This document shows positions 1-18,142 of a DNA stretch of 64,000 nt, piece after piece (the first letter of the stretch is position 1; the number at the start of each line of letters is the position of its first letter). Where the stretch lies: NCBI GenBank assembly GCA_037349105.1, contig JAYJMM010000004.1, positions 4,987,001-5,051,000 on the forward strand. Direction: 5' to 3'. A program made the translations under genes and the position numbers. The stretch is from Limnomonas spitsbergensis. Taxonomy: Eukaryota > Chlorophyta > Chlorophyceae > Chlamydomonadales. The notes beneath the pieces were generated by a model. That model saw only the letters and a program-made list of their open reading frames with translations. It was not told the origin of the DNA and made no database searches.

Positions 1-1639
1 GACTTGACTTGAGGCGATGAGAGGTTTGTGGACCACGGTCCTGAACATCTTAGGCTGAAACGCTGGCTGATAGGGATCGAATCCGTACAACTAGTCACTG
101 GCAAACCTGCTGACTGTGCACTAATATTCTATTCCAAGGCGGTGTTCGCTAGTTCACAAATGAAATGCCATTCCTAAACGGCATGTCACATGAAATGCCA
201 TGTCATTTGTGGACGCGAGGCCTTTGCGGAAGTCCCTGCAGCCGCCCTTTGGAATGCAATCTAACGTTTTATCTGACACCAGGATCTGAACTGTTAATGT
301 GTTGGAAGGTAAGTAAGGTGGTCGGCAGGTGCAAGTCACATGCACGTTATTGGCGCCTGATGCGAGGGGGGGGCATGGGGGAAAACAGGGACCCCATAAC
401 CCCTACTTCTCAAAACTCATCCGTTTGACATAGGAGTTGCACCTAAGGACTTTTGGAAGGGTATCTCGGCTTCAAGAGAAATAACAAACGTTTTTATAGG
501 GGCTTGGACCCCCCCCCCCCTCCTAGTTTGACATGCGTTGACCGGGTACTGGACGTTGACCATGCACAGGAGGTCGTTGGCAAGCCCTGACCCTGCCCTA
601 TGCAGTGAGATCTTCACATCATGCAGTTTCTCAGGGTTAAGATGGTATTTTTAAAACAAGCTTTTGTGAAATCTACGAAATTCTCATTGTTTGGGTCTCT
701 GTACCTCAATCACCGTTGGTCCAAGAAGCATTTAAGACCAGATGTGGAAAGCTCTCGTCAAGCTCTACAATTTACGATGATGGGGTGTTTCCAACTGTTG
801 TTTGCCCCCCCCCCCCCCTTCGGCCTAGTGGACTGTATTTGAAATCTGAAATGAACCAAAACTGTGCCGACATGTGTTGATCAGTGTTATTTTTTGCGCA
901 TCAGACAAACTATTAGTTTGAAAGTTTTAGGATATGGTTTTCTGGCTATGGGCAATAACCTGAAACTAGGGGGTGGGCAGAAAAAGTAACCCCATCATCC
1001 TTAAGTTGTAGACTTTAATGAGAGTCTTCCAAGTCTGGTCTCAAGATATTGTTTGGTCCAAAGGGGAGGTAAGTTAGGGTTTATGGGGGGGGCAAAGTTA
1101 TGAGGGGGGCACAAGAAAAAGTTCGTTTTAAGGGAAATTCCTCGACATATATGATTTTAGACACCCGATTGAGGCGAGAGCTACATCGTTGCATACCTCG
1201 TGGCAAATGCTGTCGATTGACATCATACCCGAGTGACTGGCTGAAAGGAACGGAAAGGGATTGCTGACCGATTTCAGTTGAAGTAAGGGGCTTGTTGCAC
1301 TTTTCGAAGGTCGATCTTCTCGGCACCGATGCAATTAATTGTGAGCGCAGAACGCTCGTAAGCCGGCCGACGACCAGCTTTTAAAAAGCGGAAACACAAG
1401 GGAGAAAGAAACACCCCCCCCCTCCCAAAGGAAAAGGCAGGCCGAAGTGTCCCCGCCCCTCTCAAGCCTTTAACAAAAAAGAGGAAGAGGGGTAGTGGTC
1501 TGAGTGGAGCGCGGCCATTACTTGAAAACCGATATATAATATCTTGTATCGTTGGGTGGCCCATCAACGCTTCTGTAAGCAGGTGTGCTTCTGTCAGAAT
1601 CTTTTGTTTGGTGGTGCTCGTTGAACTTTGCCTTACACT
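1..1639. other. non-genic, repeat-bearing left flank
   Basis: I see no convincing gene here. Open frames are short, lack family motifs and are crossed by homopolymer C tracts (about 509-521 and 806-818) and a C/T-rich tract near 1417. A segment at 736-817 recurs near 34.4 kb and is listed separately. Composition and lack of coding signal suggest intergenic DNA downstream of glycerol kinase A or decayed mobile DNA. Confidence 0.5.
736..817 (+). repeat. dispersed repeat, copy 1 (second copy at 34437-34514)
   Basis: About 80 bp are near-identical to 34437-34514. Both copies share the core CTCTCGTCAAGCTCTACAA followed by a similar GATGATGGGG stretch and end in a run of Cs. No inverted termini or target duplications are visible, so the type of repeat is unknown. 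Confidence 0.55.
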
Positions 1640-2137
1640 GTTTTGTTGTTGTTTTTGTTTGCCCCCTTTTTAGTTTCTTCTCTTCTCCCTTCTGATCAGT
1701 GGGGCGCCCTCGCGGCCAAGCAGGGGTGGGATACGCTTGCTTTTCTGGACTTTCTTTTCTTAGCTAGAGGTCGGTCAGACTGCGTTACGTTTGAGGTTGC
1801 GTCAGGAAAAAGTGCTAACGCGACGCCGGTCACACTGGCCCAAACGCGAAACGCAACGTGTCCAAACGCGAAACGCAGACTCGCGTTTGGTGGGTTGCGT
1901 TTGACATTCATAATCGAAAATAGATCATCAGCAGATGTGCGCGCAGTAGATTCCAATTAAGCATACCAATATTTTATCCAAACGTCATCCCCCCCCTGCG
2001 TTTCGCGTCTGCGTTTGCACTTCCAAACGCAACCTCAAACTAACGTAACGCAGTCTGACCTACCCCTTAGCTAGCTGACTTTTTGCTTGCCTTCGTGGCC
2101 GTGCTTTACTTAAGCAGGGCCCGGAGGTGTAACTTCA
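1640..2137 (+). repeat. retroelement 3'-tail repeat, split by a MITE
   Basis: Bases 1640-1766 match 16119-16250 closely, including a TTGTT-rich tract, the string GATCAGTGGGGCGCCCTCGC and a GGATACGCTTGCTTTTCTGG string. The copy is interrupted at 1767-2066 by an inverted-repeat element. It resumes at 2067 and runs into the common terminal core (GCAGGGCCC followed by GAGGTGTAAC) near 2116-2137. The same tail follows recognisable LINE coding sequence at 59.7-59.93 kb. I therefore infer that this is a 5'-truncated LINE 3' end. Confidence 0.6.
1767..2066. mobile_element. non-autonomous hAT-like MITE, ~300 bp
   Basis: The ends are inverted repeats. The left end reads GAGGTCGGTCAGACTGCGTT and the right end, reverse-complemented, reads GGGGTAGGTCAGACTGCGTT. 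Similarity continues inward through a TTTGAGGTTGCGT block. The flanks are the direct 8-bp repeat TTAGCTAG at 1760-1767 and 2067-2074; one base is ambiguous between the duplication and the element. An 8-bp target duplication is the hallmark of the hAT superfamily. The interior has several AAACGCGAAACGC subterminal repeats and no transposase, so the element must be mobilised in trans. Confidence 0.75.
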
Positions 2138-3645
2138 TAAACTGTTTATGTTTGTGCACACCAGCTATCATGTGTTCAGCTATTCCTTGCACTGCAATTC
2201 TGTTAGGCTACTGAACCAGTCGCTGAAGGGATCAAGAAAATGCACTGACCCTGTACTTGGAAGTGTCATATGATCCCTGGTGACTGGCCAGCCATACCGG
2301 TAGTGTCATGTACCTGTACATCTTGGTATCCCAGAGGTGTAACGTCATTGACGTCTCAGTATCCTCAGATAGCAGAAAATTCAAGTGTCATAGTGGTGGA
2401 CATTGCAATTAGCCATTGCTGTATCTTCAGAAGATTGAAGAGGCAGGCTAAATGGCATTCGAAGATGTGAATGACCTCTTCAGCTGCATCAAAGAGCAAC
2501 TTGCACATCTGCCGATCACTTGGGCCTGCAGCCGGAGACCAGGAGAACTCGGTGAGGAGAATGCGTGCCTGTTTTTGAAAATCGTGCGAGTTTGCATGTG
2601 GGAGACAGCAGACCACAGTCTACCGGTACAAAATTCTATCAAAATCCAAAAAACTTAAATCGGGAGAACTATCGGGAGACCCATCATGCACATCAATGAA
2701 ATCTTCTGTACGGGTAAATAACATTCAATCAAATGAGAGGCAGCTGACGAAAGCCTGACGTGTGCACCCATCACACCATATGTTGCACAATGTCTTGGAA
2801 AAGTGACACTATATAACAAATTAATTACCAAATGGAATTCAGGACTTGCTGTAGAAAACCACTGCCCAGGCAGAGAACAGGCTGCACGACTAGGTCGAGC
2901 TAGTTACAGGCAATCTAAAAACCCTACAAATGGATCACCAGTTTGGCTGAGAGTCTCCGCAGCCAAACCAAAAAATTCCTCCAGAACTAACGCTACGTTT
3001 CCAGCTTGCCCACACATACAGGGCTTGCCCCCCCCACATATACTGCCAGTCTACCATGGTTAACTCATCAGGTTATTAACCATGCAACATTGCCAGGCAG
3101 TCATGAGCACTGTCAGGCTAGGTGGACTTCATTGACCAGAGTATGAAGATTTATGAGTACACATACTCGCTTGGCACAGCCCGTACAAAAAAGAGACACT
3201 GACATATCCAGGACGGCGAATAAAGCAAGACAACAGCCTTTTAACATGCGGCATCGCTGGGACAGGGTTCATCAGGAGCTTTCATGATGAGCCGCCACAG
3301 AAGTAAAAACTTATGACAAGATGGGTCAAACAGTGTATGGACACTCTCTGGAGGGCATCCACACACTGCAGAGACGACAAGGGGTGGCATGCTCCTGCTG
3401 CCCAAGTTAACCAAACGTCCGAACCAGCATACTTAAAACCCTTATCTCAAGAGAGGAGAGATTGCTCAATATTAGCCAGGGCTGAATGCTTCCGTTGCCA
3501 AGATGAGGATGGGAGGCCTCGTTGACACATCCAGGTGGTTATTCGTTTGTGAGTTGTGACTCGGAGAGTTTTAAATATTGATACTGCTTTTTGGGTGTGT
3601 GTCGTCCGCCTCCAGACGGAAATGTATAAGTCGCATTTGTTTAAA
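2138..3645. other. intergenic, 3' flank of glycerol kinase A
   Basis: No gene is supported. A short copy of the common retroelement core (CCAGAGGTGTAACGTCATTG) lies at about 2327-2350. The remainder is the region downstream of the minus-strand glycerol kinase and may hold its 3' UTR. A TTACA on the plus strand near 2904 (TGTAA on the gene strand) is a possible but distant green-algal polyadenylation signal. Confidence 0.4.
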
Positions 3646-9973
<6,328 letters not shown>

Positions 9974-11251
9974 AATGTATGAACAGTGTGTCAATTGCCT
10001 GTTTTTCTAGGCGAATAGATTTTAGCTGGCCTCAGGATATGTTCGTCATATGCGGTTTGTGGTTTCCCTCGGGGCACCCGCCTTGGGGTATGAAATTTAC
10101 ACGACAACCGGTGGCGGTAGACGGCCTTTTAGTGTGACCAGGTGACAGACGCGTCTGCAGGCGGATTGTATCGTAGCCAAAAGGGACAAATTGACCGGCA
10201 ACAACGACGGCCGTCGCGACGGGCAGCAAGGTGAGACACACTGCCTGCGTACACTGCCTGGGTGTCCTAGGTTACACACGAAAATGCACCGGTGCACAAA
10301 TGAGATTTCCAGCCAGCAGCTTCTGTCCAAGTCCCACATTCATGAATCATTTATTGATTGAGTGCAAGCATGGCCCTCCCGATGTTCGATTTGAGACTCG
10401 GTCATTGGGGTTCGCCAAAGATTTTCAGACTGCAACAGATGGATGAGAATGTTTGGTTGAAACCAGGGGGTTGAAACGGACAGAGGCAGAGACCGGGGCA
10501 GAGACCGGCAGAGAGGGACACAAACAGACAGAGAGCATATGAAAGCCAGGTCCCGAGACAGCCTGGAGACCTCACAGGTACCAGGATTAAAAATTCTTAT
10601 AAAACAACACAATGGTGATATACGGTAATACAACACAAGATTTTAAACCTGTCCATGGTGGGACCAAACAGCAGGGCGCTTGCAGGCTGCAGATCCGCTG
10701 GGGATCAAATATCTCGAAAACCATCCTGTCACAAAAACAGCACTGGGACGGTAGCGTCACGGTGCTTGCTATCATGGTAGGGGCAGATTCCAGGCGAGTT
10801 CAATACCCAGGCTCGAAGTACCGCCTGCACATGCAGTGCCAGGATAGCCATGCTTTGTCCATGCATTCAGAAAGATGCCCGTGAACATGCAAGGGGTGCA
10901 AGAAACTTTCCTTCGCCAGAGATCTAGCTGCAATAACATAGTACTATCCTGTTCCATGCCCATATCACAGCACAACCGTAAGCGTTACCTGATACTTCAT
11001 ACAATCATAGTGAATATTATGTTGATTGCTCGGTCCAAAGTTGAGGAAAAAACATGTATGCAGTGTGCCAGCATCTGTTGGACACGTGCAAAGACCTCAA
11101 CCATCGTGAGCAAGCACATTTGAATGCAATTTTAGAAGAGCATTTGCACTGCCACATCGTTCTGAGAGGTGAGCTCATGTCAACGCCAGCAATGACCAGC
11201 ACTGCTGCCGGCAGGGCTGCATGGATGGGTCAAACAGGATTTACACCCAGG
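9974..11251. other. intergenic / glycerol kinase A 5' region
   Basis: This 1.3-kb stretch separates the 5' end of glycerol kinase A from the stop codon of the bromodomain-linked exon, both on the minus strand. It should hold the kinase promoter and the 3' UTR of the upstream gene. Open frames are short and show no family motif. I see no TATA-like box that I would defend. Confidence 0.4.
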
Positions 11252-11781
11252 CTAGAAGGAATCGCTGTACCGTCCGCTGTGGGGCTGTGGCCCCTGCAAG
11301 GAGTGTGACGAGTCCCTCCTCATCGGTGGCTGGTGGTGCATTGGCGCTGGCACCTGCTGCTGCTGCTGCGCATGTTGGTGCATACCCGGCAACATCATCG
11401 CATACTGCTGCATGGGCTGGTCATGGTACCCCATCTGCAGCATCTGTGGGGTCCCTTGCATTTCATACACATGCCCTGACGGCCCGACCATCTGCACCAT
11501 GTGCTGCTGATGCAGCTGCTCATGCTGTTGATGCAGCGGCTCATGCTGCTGCTGCTGCTGGTGTGGTGGTGGCAGGTGCATCATTGTGTTTCCCATCTGG
11601 AAAGCCTGCGGCTGCATTTGCTGCACGGTTCCCGGGTGCGAGGGATCTCTCAAGTCCCCATAAATAGCTCTGAACTCGTCCAGGTCCTGCTGCAGCTCCA
11701 TGTTCAAGCTTCGAAGGTCGTGAACTTCCAGCGACTTGGCGTTCAGCTGCTGCTGGGTGCTGCAGGCGGCAATTTGAATGC
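11252..11781 (-). CDS. coiled-coil / Gln-His-Met-rich exon, probable C-terminus of the bromodomain gene
   Basis: The open frame ends at a TAG at 11252-11254. Its likely 5' edge is a splice acceptor (pyrimidine-poor, ending TTGACAG) just above 11781. The peptide starts with a heptad-like segment (QQQLNAKSLEVHDLRSLNME) that should form a coiled coil. It then turns low-complexity, with a QQQQQ run, repeated HQQHE-type units and Met/Pro/Gln-rich sequence. Acidic or Gln-rich tails after a bromodomain are common in chromatin adaptors. A 77-bp coiled-coil-like segment at about 12073-12149 may be the preceding exon. Its phase does not join simply to this one, so the connection is uncertain; this could instead be a separate short gene. 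Confidence 0.5.
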
Positions 11782-12192
11782 CTGTCAATACCAGGTGATC
11801 CAGAGAAGCAAGGGCCAGTAGGAGGTACCGCACGCTACTTTGAAGTTCACAGCCAACAGTAAGACAATGACGGCAGCATATAGTACGCTATGATAGTAGG
11901 AGAATCAATGCCCCGCCATACTTGACATTATGGCATACACCCAGTGCACATATGCTGTGCAAGGGTACAACACATTCTTGCGGCATGTGAACAGTACTGT
12001 CATTTACCCGGCTTAAATATACATTGTCTCAGGAGAACCAGTACTGGCCCCGTTACACGCCCAGCACCTCACTTTTGCAGTTCAAGACGGAGCTCCAAGA
12101 TGGCGCGGTTGGCCAAGCCTGGGGATGCCTCTCTTTGGAAGCGAGCCTCCTGTTGCGCGTTCACACCTACCATGTACAACAACACGGCGCGT

Positions 12193-15161
12193 TCAAAACA
12201 TAACCATCAACAGGCAGAGGGTGCAAAGAACAAGCAGTGCCGTGCATTTGCTGTCGTGCATCACAACAAATGGGGCCTCCCTGTACTGCCTCCCGTATTG
12301 CCTCCCTGTACTGCCTGCACGTATCGACCTATCTTGCACACGTCCCTGGAACCTACCAGGCTCTGCAGGCCGGTCCATGTTGAAACCGAGCCTCTGTTGG
12401 TCAAAAGGCAGAGCAGCTGCAGCGGCCCGCCCGGCTGCTGACAAAGAGCCCTGAGCAGCACCCCTGCTGCCCATCTCGGTGACGGCGGCTCTCCCGGCTG
12501 CTGACAAGGAAATCTGGGCAGCACTTCTACTACCTATCTCGTTGACAGCGGCCCTTTCGCCCGCTGACAAAGGGACCTGGGCGGCACTCCTGCTGCCCAT
12601 TTCGTTCATGGTGCACCGCCCGCCCGTTGAAAAAGAGCCTTGGGCTGTTTTCCTGCCGTCCATCTCGTTCACGGCAACCCGCCCGCCCACTGAGAAAGAG
12701 CCCTGGGCGGCATTCCTGCTGCCCATCTCGTTTACGGCTCCCCGCCCGCCTGCTGAGAAAGAGCCCTGGGCAAAATTCCTGCTGCCCACCTCGTTGATGG
12801 CGCTGCTGCTGCCCTCGTGCGCAATTTCCTTCAGGCCGATGCCGCTAATGCTGGCCCGATGATTCAAAGTTTCGAAGGCCGCTACCTGAGGCAGCGGCTT
12901 GAGAGCGGCAGTGGGCTTTGGGGGTCGTGTCCCCAACAGTTGCGTGGTCAGGGGCTGAGCTGACCACTGCCCATAATGCGCTGCCAGGCCGGCTGGTTGG
13001 AAGTTGACATCGAAACCGCTCACCTGCGGGGAGCCTGCCATGTGCTGCGACATGCCAATGTTGAGCGACGACTGGTTGCTGTGCGCAGGAAGCTGGCCTC
13101 GACCGCCAGCATCGTTAAGTAACGCGCGCGCTGAGGCCTCTGCACCTGTCATCAGCTTACGGCCATTGCTGATGTGCGGCTCAAAGTCCAGATAAGGCTC
13201 CTGAGCCCGCTCTGCAGCTGGCTCCTCCTCCTCCATGCCATCCAAGACGCCCTCGTCCTCCTCCTCCTCCTCCTCGCCCTCCTCGTCCTCCTCCTCCTCC
13301 TCGCCTTCCTCGACAGCTTGCGAGCTTGGTTTGACCACAAAGTAGCTCGTTCCGCTGGTCCCACACAGGGTGCCCGGCCTCCTGCCAATAACCGGGCCTC
13401 GGTCACCTATCTTTGCAGCGCCAGCCATCACGCCGGGCACCTGCACGTACGCAGGCCGGAGGTCGAGCCACGTGCGGCTTTGCTCCTCCCAGTCCGGCAG
13501 GTTTTCTGGAAAAAGCTGTTCCACTGAGCAGACAGTGCCGTGGTTGCCGCTCGGCAGCGTCATAAACTTAGCAGGCGGCCTGCTGCCAGTGAGGTAAAAC
13601 CCATAGGGCAGCGTTGGCAATCTAGTCAGGTTTTGCCGGCGTGAGGGTCCTGCCACGGCCCCGAGGGAGCCGCTCCGCGACCGCCCCTGGTCCTGAGCGA
13701 GTGGCTTGGATCCCCGGTTCGAGCACCCAGCTTTTGAGCCACCGTCCTCACTCCCGCTGCTGCCCCCATTCTGGTCGTCAGGATCCCCCAGGTCTTCCCC
13801 GCTTCTGCTGCAAGAGCCTCTTCCCCGGCCTCGTGAGCGGCCCCGGCCCCGACCTCGGTTGTACCAGCCTCCTAAGCGCTGGGGCACAGGGTGCTTCTTG
13901 GGAGCCAGCCTGTTAATCCTGGCCAGGATAGAGGCCTCCCGCGCTGCGCTGTAGGGGGGTATGGGCGCCAGGGGCGTGGAGCCAGGACGTGGAGCTGGCC
14001 TGGGCATGCTCTGTGACGTGCCGTTCATGTGGGTGGAGAGCGCGGCCAGCATCTTGGGCAAGAGCTTCTGAGCATGGCGGGCTGTCGAAGCTATCATGCG
14101 CTCCGCTAGCGCCCGCACGGGATTTCCTGGCGGGTTGTACCTAATGGCGTTGTCGAATACGAGCTACGGTGGACACAGGCAATAGGCAACAGCTGAGAAG
14201 CATGGCCGTGTTAAGCGTCTCCAGTGATTGATTGATCACAATGACATAGTCACTCTCCAGCTTTGGAAAACCCGGACATCAACACACCGTAAGACGCTTG
14301 GATAATTATGTCTTTTCGAGGCAGGGTGGGAGGCTAGATCTAGTTCACCAGTACTAGAAGCTGCTTGCAGCACTATGATGCAAGTGACAACACCTCAGGC
14401 CGTGGTGACGAGAATACTATAGAATGATATTGATATGACATGCTTTCAAATCACACGGCCACAGCATGGTGTTGTCGGACTTTGCATGGCTGATCAGCTC
14501 ACGTAACCAGGACAAACAGTGGCTCACAGTGGTACCTGCACGCATGCTCACCATCAGATGCTCTAACACCTGAGAATAATGGTCGTAGCAGCCACCCCCC
14601 AGCTGGTTCTTGATCGTTGTCAGGTCCATCGGCTCTTTGATGATGTCAAAATAATCCTGCAATGAGCAGCAGCCAGGTCTTTCCCAGGTAGAACCAGGTA
14701 GAACCAGGTAGAACCTCCATCCATGTAGAAGACTTAAGGATGCGTTCGGATGCCTGATGTCAGACCATGCATAGGCAACTGTGCACTCAACAGGCATCGG
14801 GAGACAACGACAAACGCAAACGTCAGGGAATGAAACCCCTTGGAGGTGTATGCCATCTATGCAGGCTACAACAGTGACGACTTGATCTTATGCCACAGCT
14901 TGCTTACCAGAGCGTCCCACTTCTTAGGGTCAACAGCCTCTTCAAACGGCCAAGCATCCCGGCACTCAATCACACGGTCCACCAGCGCCATGCATAGGTT
15001 CTCCCAATGACTGGAGTCAGGAGAGGGGTTCCAGGAGTGTGGGGGCCTGGGAAGACATGTATGGCGTCAGTTATAGGAAGGCAAAAGAGAAGCTTGTTTG
15101 GCTCGAACCTCTCTGGACCTCGACTGTCGAGCATCTGAGCACCAGGCACCGCTGCAGGCAT
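12193..15161 (-). CDS. bromodomain protein with acidic tract and 21-residue repeats
   Basis: A bromodomain, an acetyl-lysine reader expected in the nucleus, is assembled from three exons: 15046-14908, 14656-14552 and one starting at 14163. The key strings DYFDIIKEPMDLTTIKNQL and LVFDNAIRYNPPGN carry the conserved PMDL motif and the acetyl-lysine-binding Asn of the YNPPG loop. Helix lengths match the family if the donor at 14551 is used. A possible first exon is 15161-15109 (ATG), which requires a 62-bp intron, so the 5' end is uncertain. The long last exon then encodes an RGRGRGRSRGRGRG tract, a Glu/Asp-rich tract (about 13216-13320) and six 21-residue repeats (12416-12793). It may read to a TGA at 12193 or splice earlier (for example at 12358) into downstream exons. 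Apart from the bromodomain I recognise no domain. Confidence 0.75.
12416..12793 (-). repeat. six tandem 63-bp coding repeats (21 aa each)
   Basis: Six contiguous units of exactly 63 bp lie inside the long exon of the bromodomain gene. The consensus peptide unit is close to GSRNAAQGSFSAGGRAAVNEM; GSR, AAQ, S.S and GGR/AGR are the most constant positions. Units differ at several codons, so the array is not a very recent expansion, yet the period is preserved without any indel. The last unit ends in an alanine run. Confidence 0.85.
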
Positions 15162-18142
15162 GCAGCTTTGACCCCGTCAAATTATATATTGCGCGGTTAA
15201 TGGAGAATGCGGTTTCAAGAGCAGTATTCAGTTGGATCCAGCGCGATCTCTTTCTGAAGTCGACAGGGTAACCTGTCTGCGTGTCAATCGTTCATACCCT
15301 TCGCGATTATCATCTAGCCCTCCTCAATATTGGCAGGCGTATTAAAGATCTGTTGGATTTGTATGAAGCGGAAGCGATGATAGAGAGGAAGATTAAGAAA
15401 TGCGTGACATGAAAAGTACGGCACTGGTTAAGATCCGTACCCGGTACAACACCAGGGGCAGGGGGATTCTGAAGGGTTCAGAATGCCTGTCATGCATGCT
15501 CATATTTGTCTCCGCTTCGACTGCAAAAGGTGTGACACCAGCTACCCAACCTGCCTGTACCCCAAGGCGCAACAGCAAACACTATCTGGTGCCCTTATTG
15601 CCGGATCATTTAACTGCCTGGAAGGTATGAGCGCAGACACAAGATACCGGTAGTGCACAAGGTAGTGCATGGGTAGGACATGCATCCGACAAAAACTAAA
15701 AAAACGGTCGCAATCATCCAGGCAATCATCCCCACCTACAAGGAAGGATGGCCCACGCACACAAACTCTCTACCTACAATGTTATGTTCATGACGGGTTT
15801 TCAGTTTTCATGGGCTGGCCACACCTGATCTGCCGCCGCAGCCGAACCTTTGTTTGAGCAGGGCCCAGAGGTGTGACATCATTGACCTGATCAGCTCGTA
15901 GATCCCTCATTTGTCCACCACTTTGCCAATCGCCACTCTCTCTATGCCTTTACATAACGCGATTGTTACGCACCCTGACATGCTGGGTTTCCCGTACCTG
16001 TCGCATCAAGGCCTGGCGTTGTTGGGTTTCATAATCGCAGCGCCGTCCCCCTGCCACCAGGGCTTGGCACCAGGACAGCTCCAGTGTCGTTGGCCTTTCC
16101 GGCCTTCCCTTTTGGTCCTTTTTGTTGTTGTTGTTGTTGTTGTTGTTGTTTGCCCCCTTTTAAGTTTCTTCTCTTCTCCCTTCTGATCAGTGGGGCGCCC
16201 TCGCAGCCAAGCAGGGGTGGGATACGCTTGCTTTTCTGGACTTTTATTTTCTTAGAGTCTTTGTTGAGGGCTAGTCTCTATTGGAACTCAGGAGTTGAAC
16301 TAGGTCTTCTTTGCCTTCCCGGCCTCTCCTTTTGTTCCTTTCCCCCCTCTCTTCCTTTTAGTTCCTTCTTTTATCCCTTCTGAACAGTTGAGCGCCCACG
16401 CGGCCGAGCTTTGAGCGGGCCCAGAGGTGTAACGTTATTGACCAGGACAGCTCCAGATGTAGTGAGTGTGCCCGGGGGCGTACGCTCGGTGGAAGGGTAG
16501 GGCTGCCGCCTGCCGGGTGGTGTTGCTCAGGATAGCACCCGCAAAGGCACGGATGCAGCCCATGGTGAAGGCAACGGTGGAAGCTGGCAGACGTCAAAGG
16601 GGTCATATATATATATGGGGATGCTCCTCAGGGACTTGAGAGAGTGCTCGAGGCCACTGTCTAGACTGTAGCTTCTGGTAGGCATGCTCATGAGCACGGT
16701 GATAGGGGCAGTAGATTGTGTCAGGGTAGGAGGTATCAAGGGCCCACCATGACAATCGAGGCAGGGCACGCGCAGATTATGGATGGAGCAAATCAGCAGG
16801 ATCTGGGTGGCTGTGCAAGCAGAAAAGGTCTCTCATGGGAGAAGGGTGGTACTGGGCCTCTTGGGGCTCCCCCCGCCCAATAGGGCGGGTGCAAACGAAG
16901 GCCACCCCGGTGGTACCATAAAGATGTGGGCTGCCACAATTGTGAGTATCAGAGGAGCGGCAAGAGAACTGGCCAGGGGACTATCGACAGTCAACTGCGA
17001 GCTCTGGCTGAGAAAGAAGGTTGGGAGGGAAGAGAGGGTTGCTCCAGGGGGGCGGCGCTGAACACCTTGGCCCTGGTTTTGCTGAGCTACCGGACAATGA
17101 AGGCTGGGATCGCCCTGAGGAGCCCAGCCACCACACAGGTGATAGAGCCATGGGTATTGCAGGACATGGGAGATCATGGGGTAGGGTTGGGAGGCGGCAT
17201 AAGGCTATTTTATGGCCTTTGATCAGGGCTAGCGATAGGTGAATGAGGGAAGAGGAAGTGGAGGGGCAAGAGTGTTTCAGAAGACTCGCGGCGAGTCCAG
17301 TTCGTAATAGCCAGCACTGTTTAGTGGTCTACAGCAGATTCTACAGGCTTTGCATGCTCATGACTTCGCTAGCTTCCATGTTGGCACACCAAGCGACCAT
17401 GTTGACCACTTAATCTCGCTAGCTTCCATGTTGACCACTTAATCTCCTGGTTTCATGGAGGAAACTGCTCCGGTAGGATACATTGTACCTACCACCTCGA
17501 GCTCAGTTCAAAGAGGAGAACGTACAGCTAAGAGCGGATTTTGAACAGTCCAGCGTAGCATCATACCTAAATACTTAATGATTCGGTAGAACAAGAGAGC
17601 AGCACAAAAATTGAGGGCGAGATATCCCAAACTATGGGATAGCATTGTGGTACCGACAAGGGTAACGTCTCTTTCCTCTCTTTAGATTCCATCCAGGCAG
17701 TTGGATGCCATTGCGGACAAACATTTTTAGCAGGGAGGTGTGCCGTCGGTGATTTCAATGCGTACATGGCACATATGCCGGCCATCCGATTCTGGCATAA
17801 TGAAAACAAATTAGGACATAAAGCCCTAAAAAGTGCCCTCCATGGACAAGCAACCAATACTCACCTACAGACTAGTTGCGTGGAATGACTCTAGTTCAAG
17901 GTAAATGAAATTTCACAAATAACGCTTGCGGCAACTCTCATAACACAAAACATATTGCAAAATTACTCAGAGCAAGCGAGTTACCCGGTAATTGTAATTT
18001 TGTAATTGTAGCATACACCCCTCATGGACATGTCAATGAATGACCAGATAATTCTGTCACACAGGTACTGACAGATTTCATTGAAAAGCAAGGCTTCCTT
18101 GCAAGTATCTAAACCATCGTGGCTGTGGCTCTAGGTCTAAGC
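15162..18142. other. intergenic, retroelement-tail-rich
   Basis: No gene is supported. Contents are a copy of the common retroelement core at about 15855-15890, the long tail copy at 16119-16441, and a minus-strand stretch at roughly 16430-17230 whose frames look weakly coding but are broken and carry no recognisable motif. There is also a local duplication at 17367-17452 in which GCTAGCTTCCATGTTG and GACCACTTAATCT recur. The 3' UTR of the methyltransferase probably lies just below 18143. Confidence 0.4.
16119..16441 (+). repeat. retroelement 3'-tail repeat, longest copy, with (TTG)n
   Basis: This is the most complete copy of the dispersed tail. It has a TTG microsatellite of about ten units (16121-16151), then CCCTTCTGATCAGTGGGGCG, then GGATACGCTTGCTTTTCTGG. 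Two pyrimidine-rich CTTTCC/CTTCTTTT tracts follow. It ends with GCGGCCGAGC and a core containing GGGCCCAGAGGTGTAACG at 16398-16441. The two halves resemble each other, so the copy looks like a partial internal duplication of the tail. Confidence 0.65.

Noticed and set aside
61..110. tRNA-like T-loop string (GATCGAATCC)
   Set aside because: No matching acceptor stem, D arm or anticodon arm could be folded around it.
12479..12862. 127-codon plus-strand open frame with regular repeats
   Set aside because: It is the antisense shadow of the 63-bp repeats in the bromodomain exon; its periodicity is inherited and it has no family motif.
14281..14345. Micro-exon with CVDVR to complete the bromodomain
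   Set aside because: Using the donor at 14551 gives the right helix length without it, and the putative micro-exon has the wrong length for phase.
16833..17177. 114-codon minus frame as a transporter gene
   Set aside because: Only one hydrophobic segment, no splice partners and no recognisable motif.
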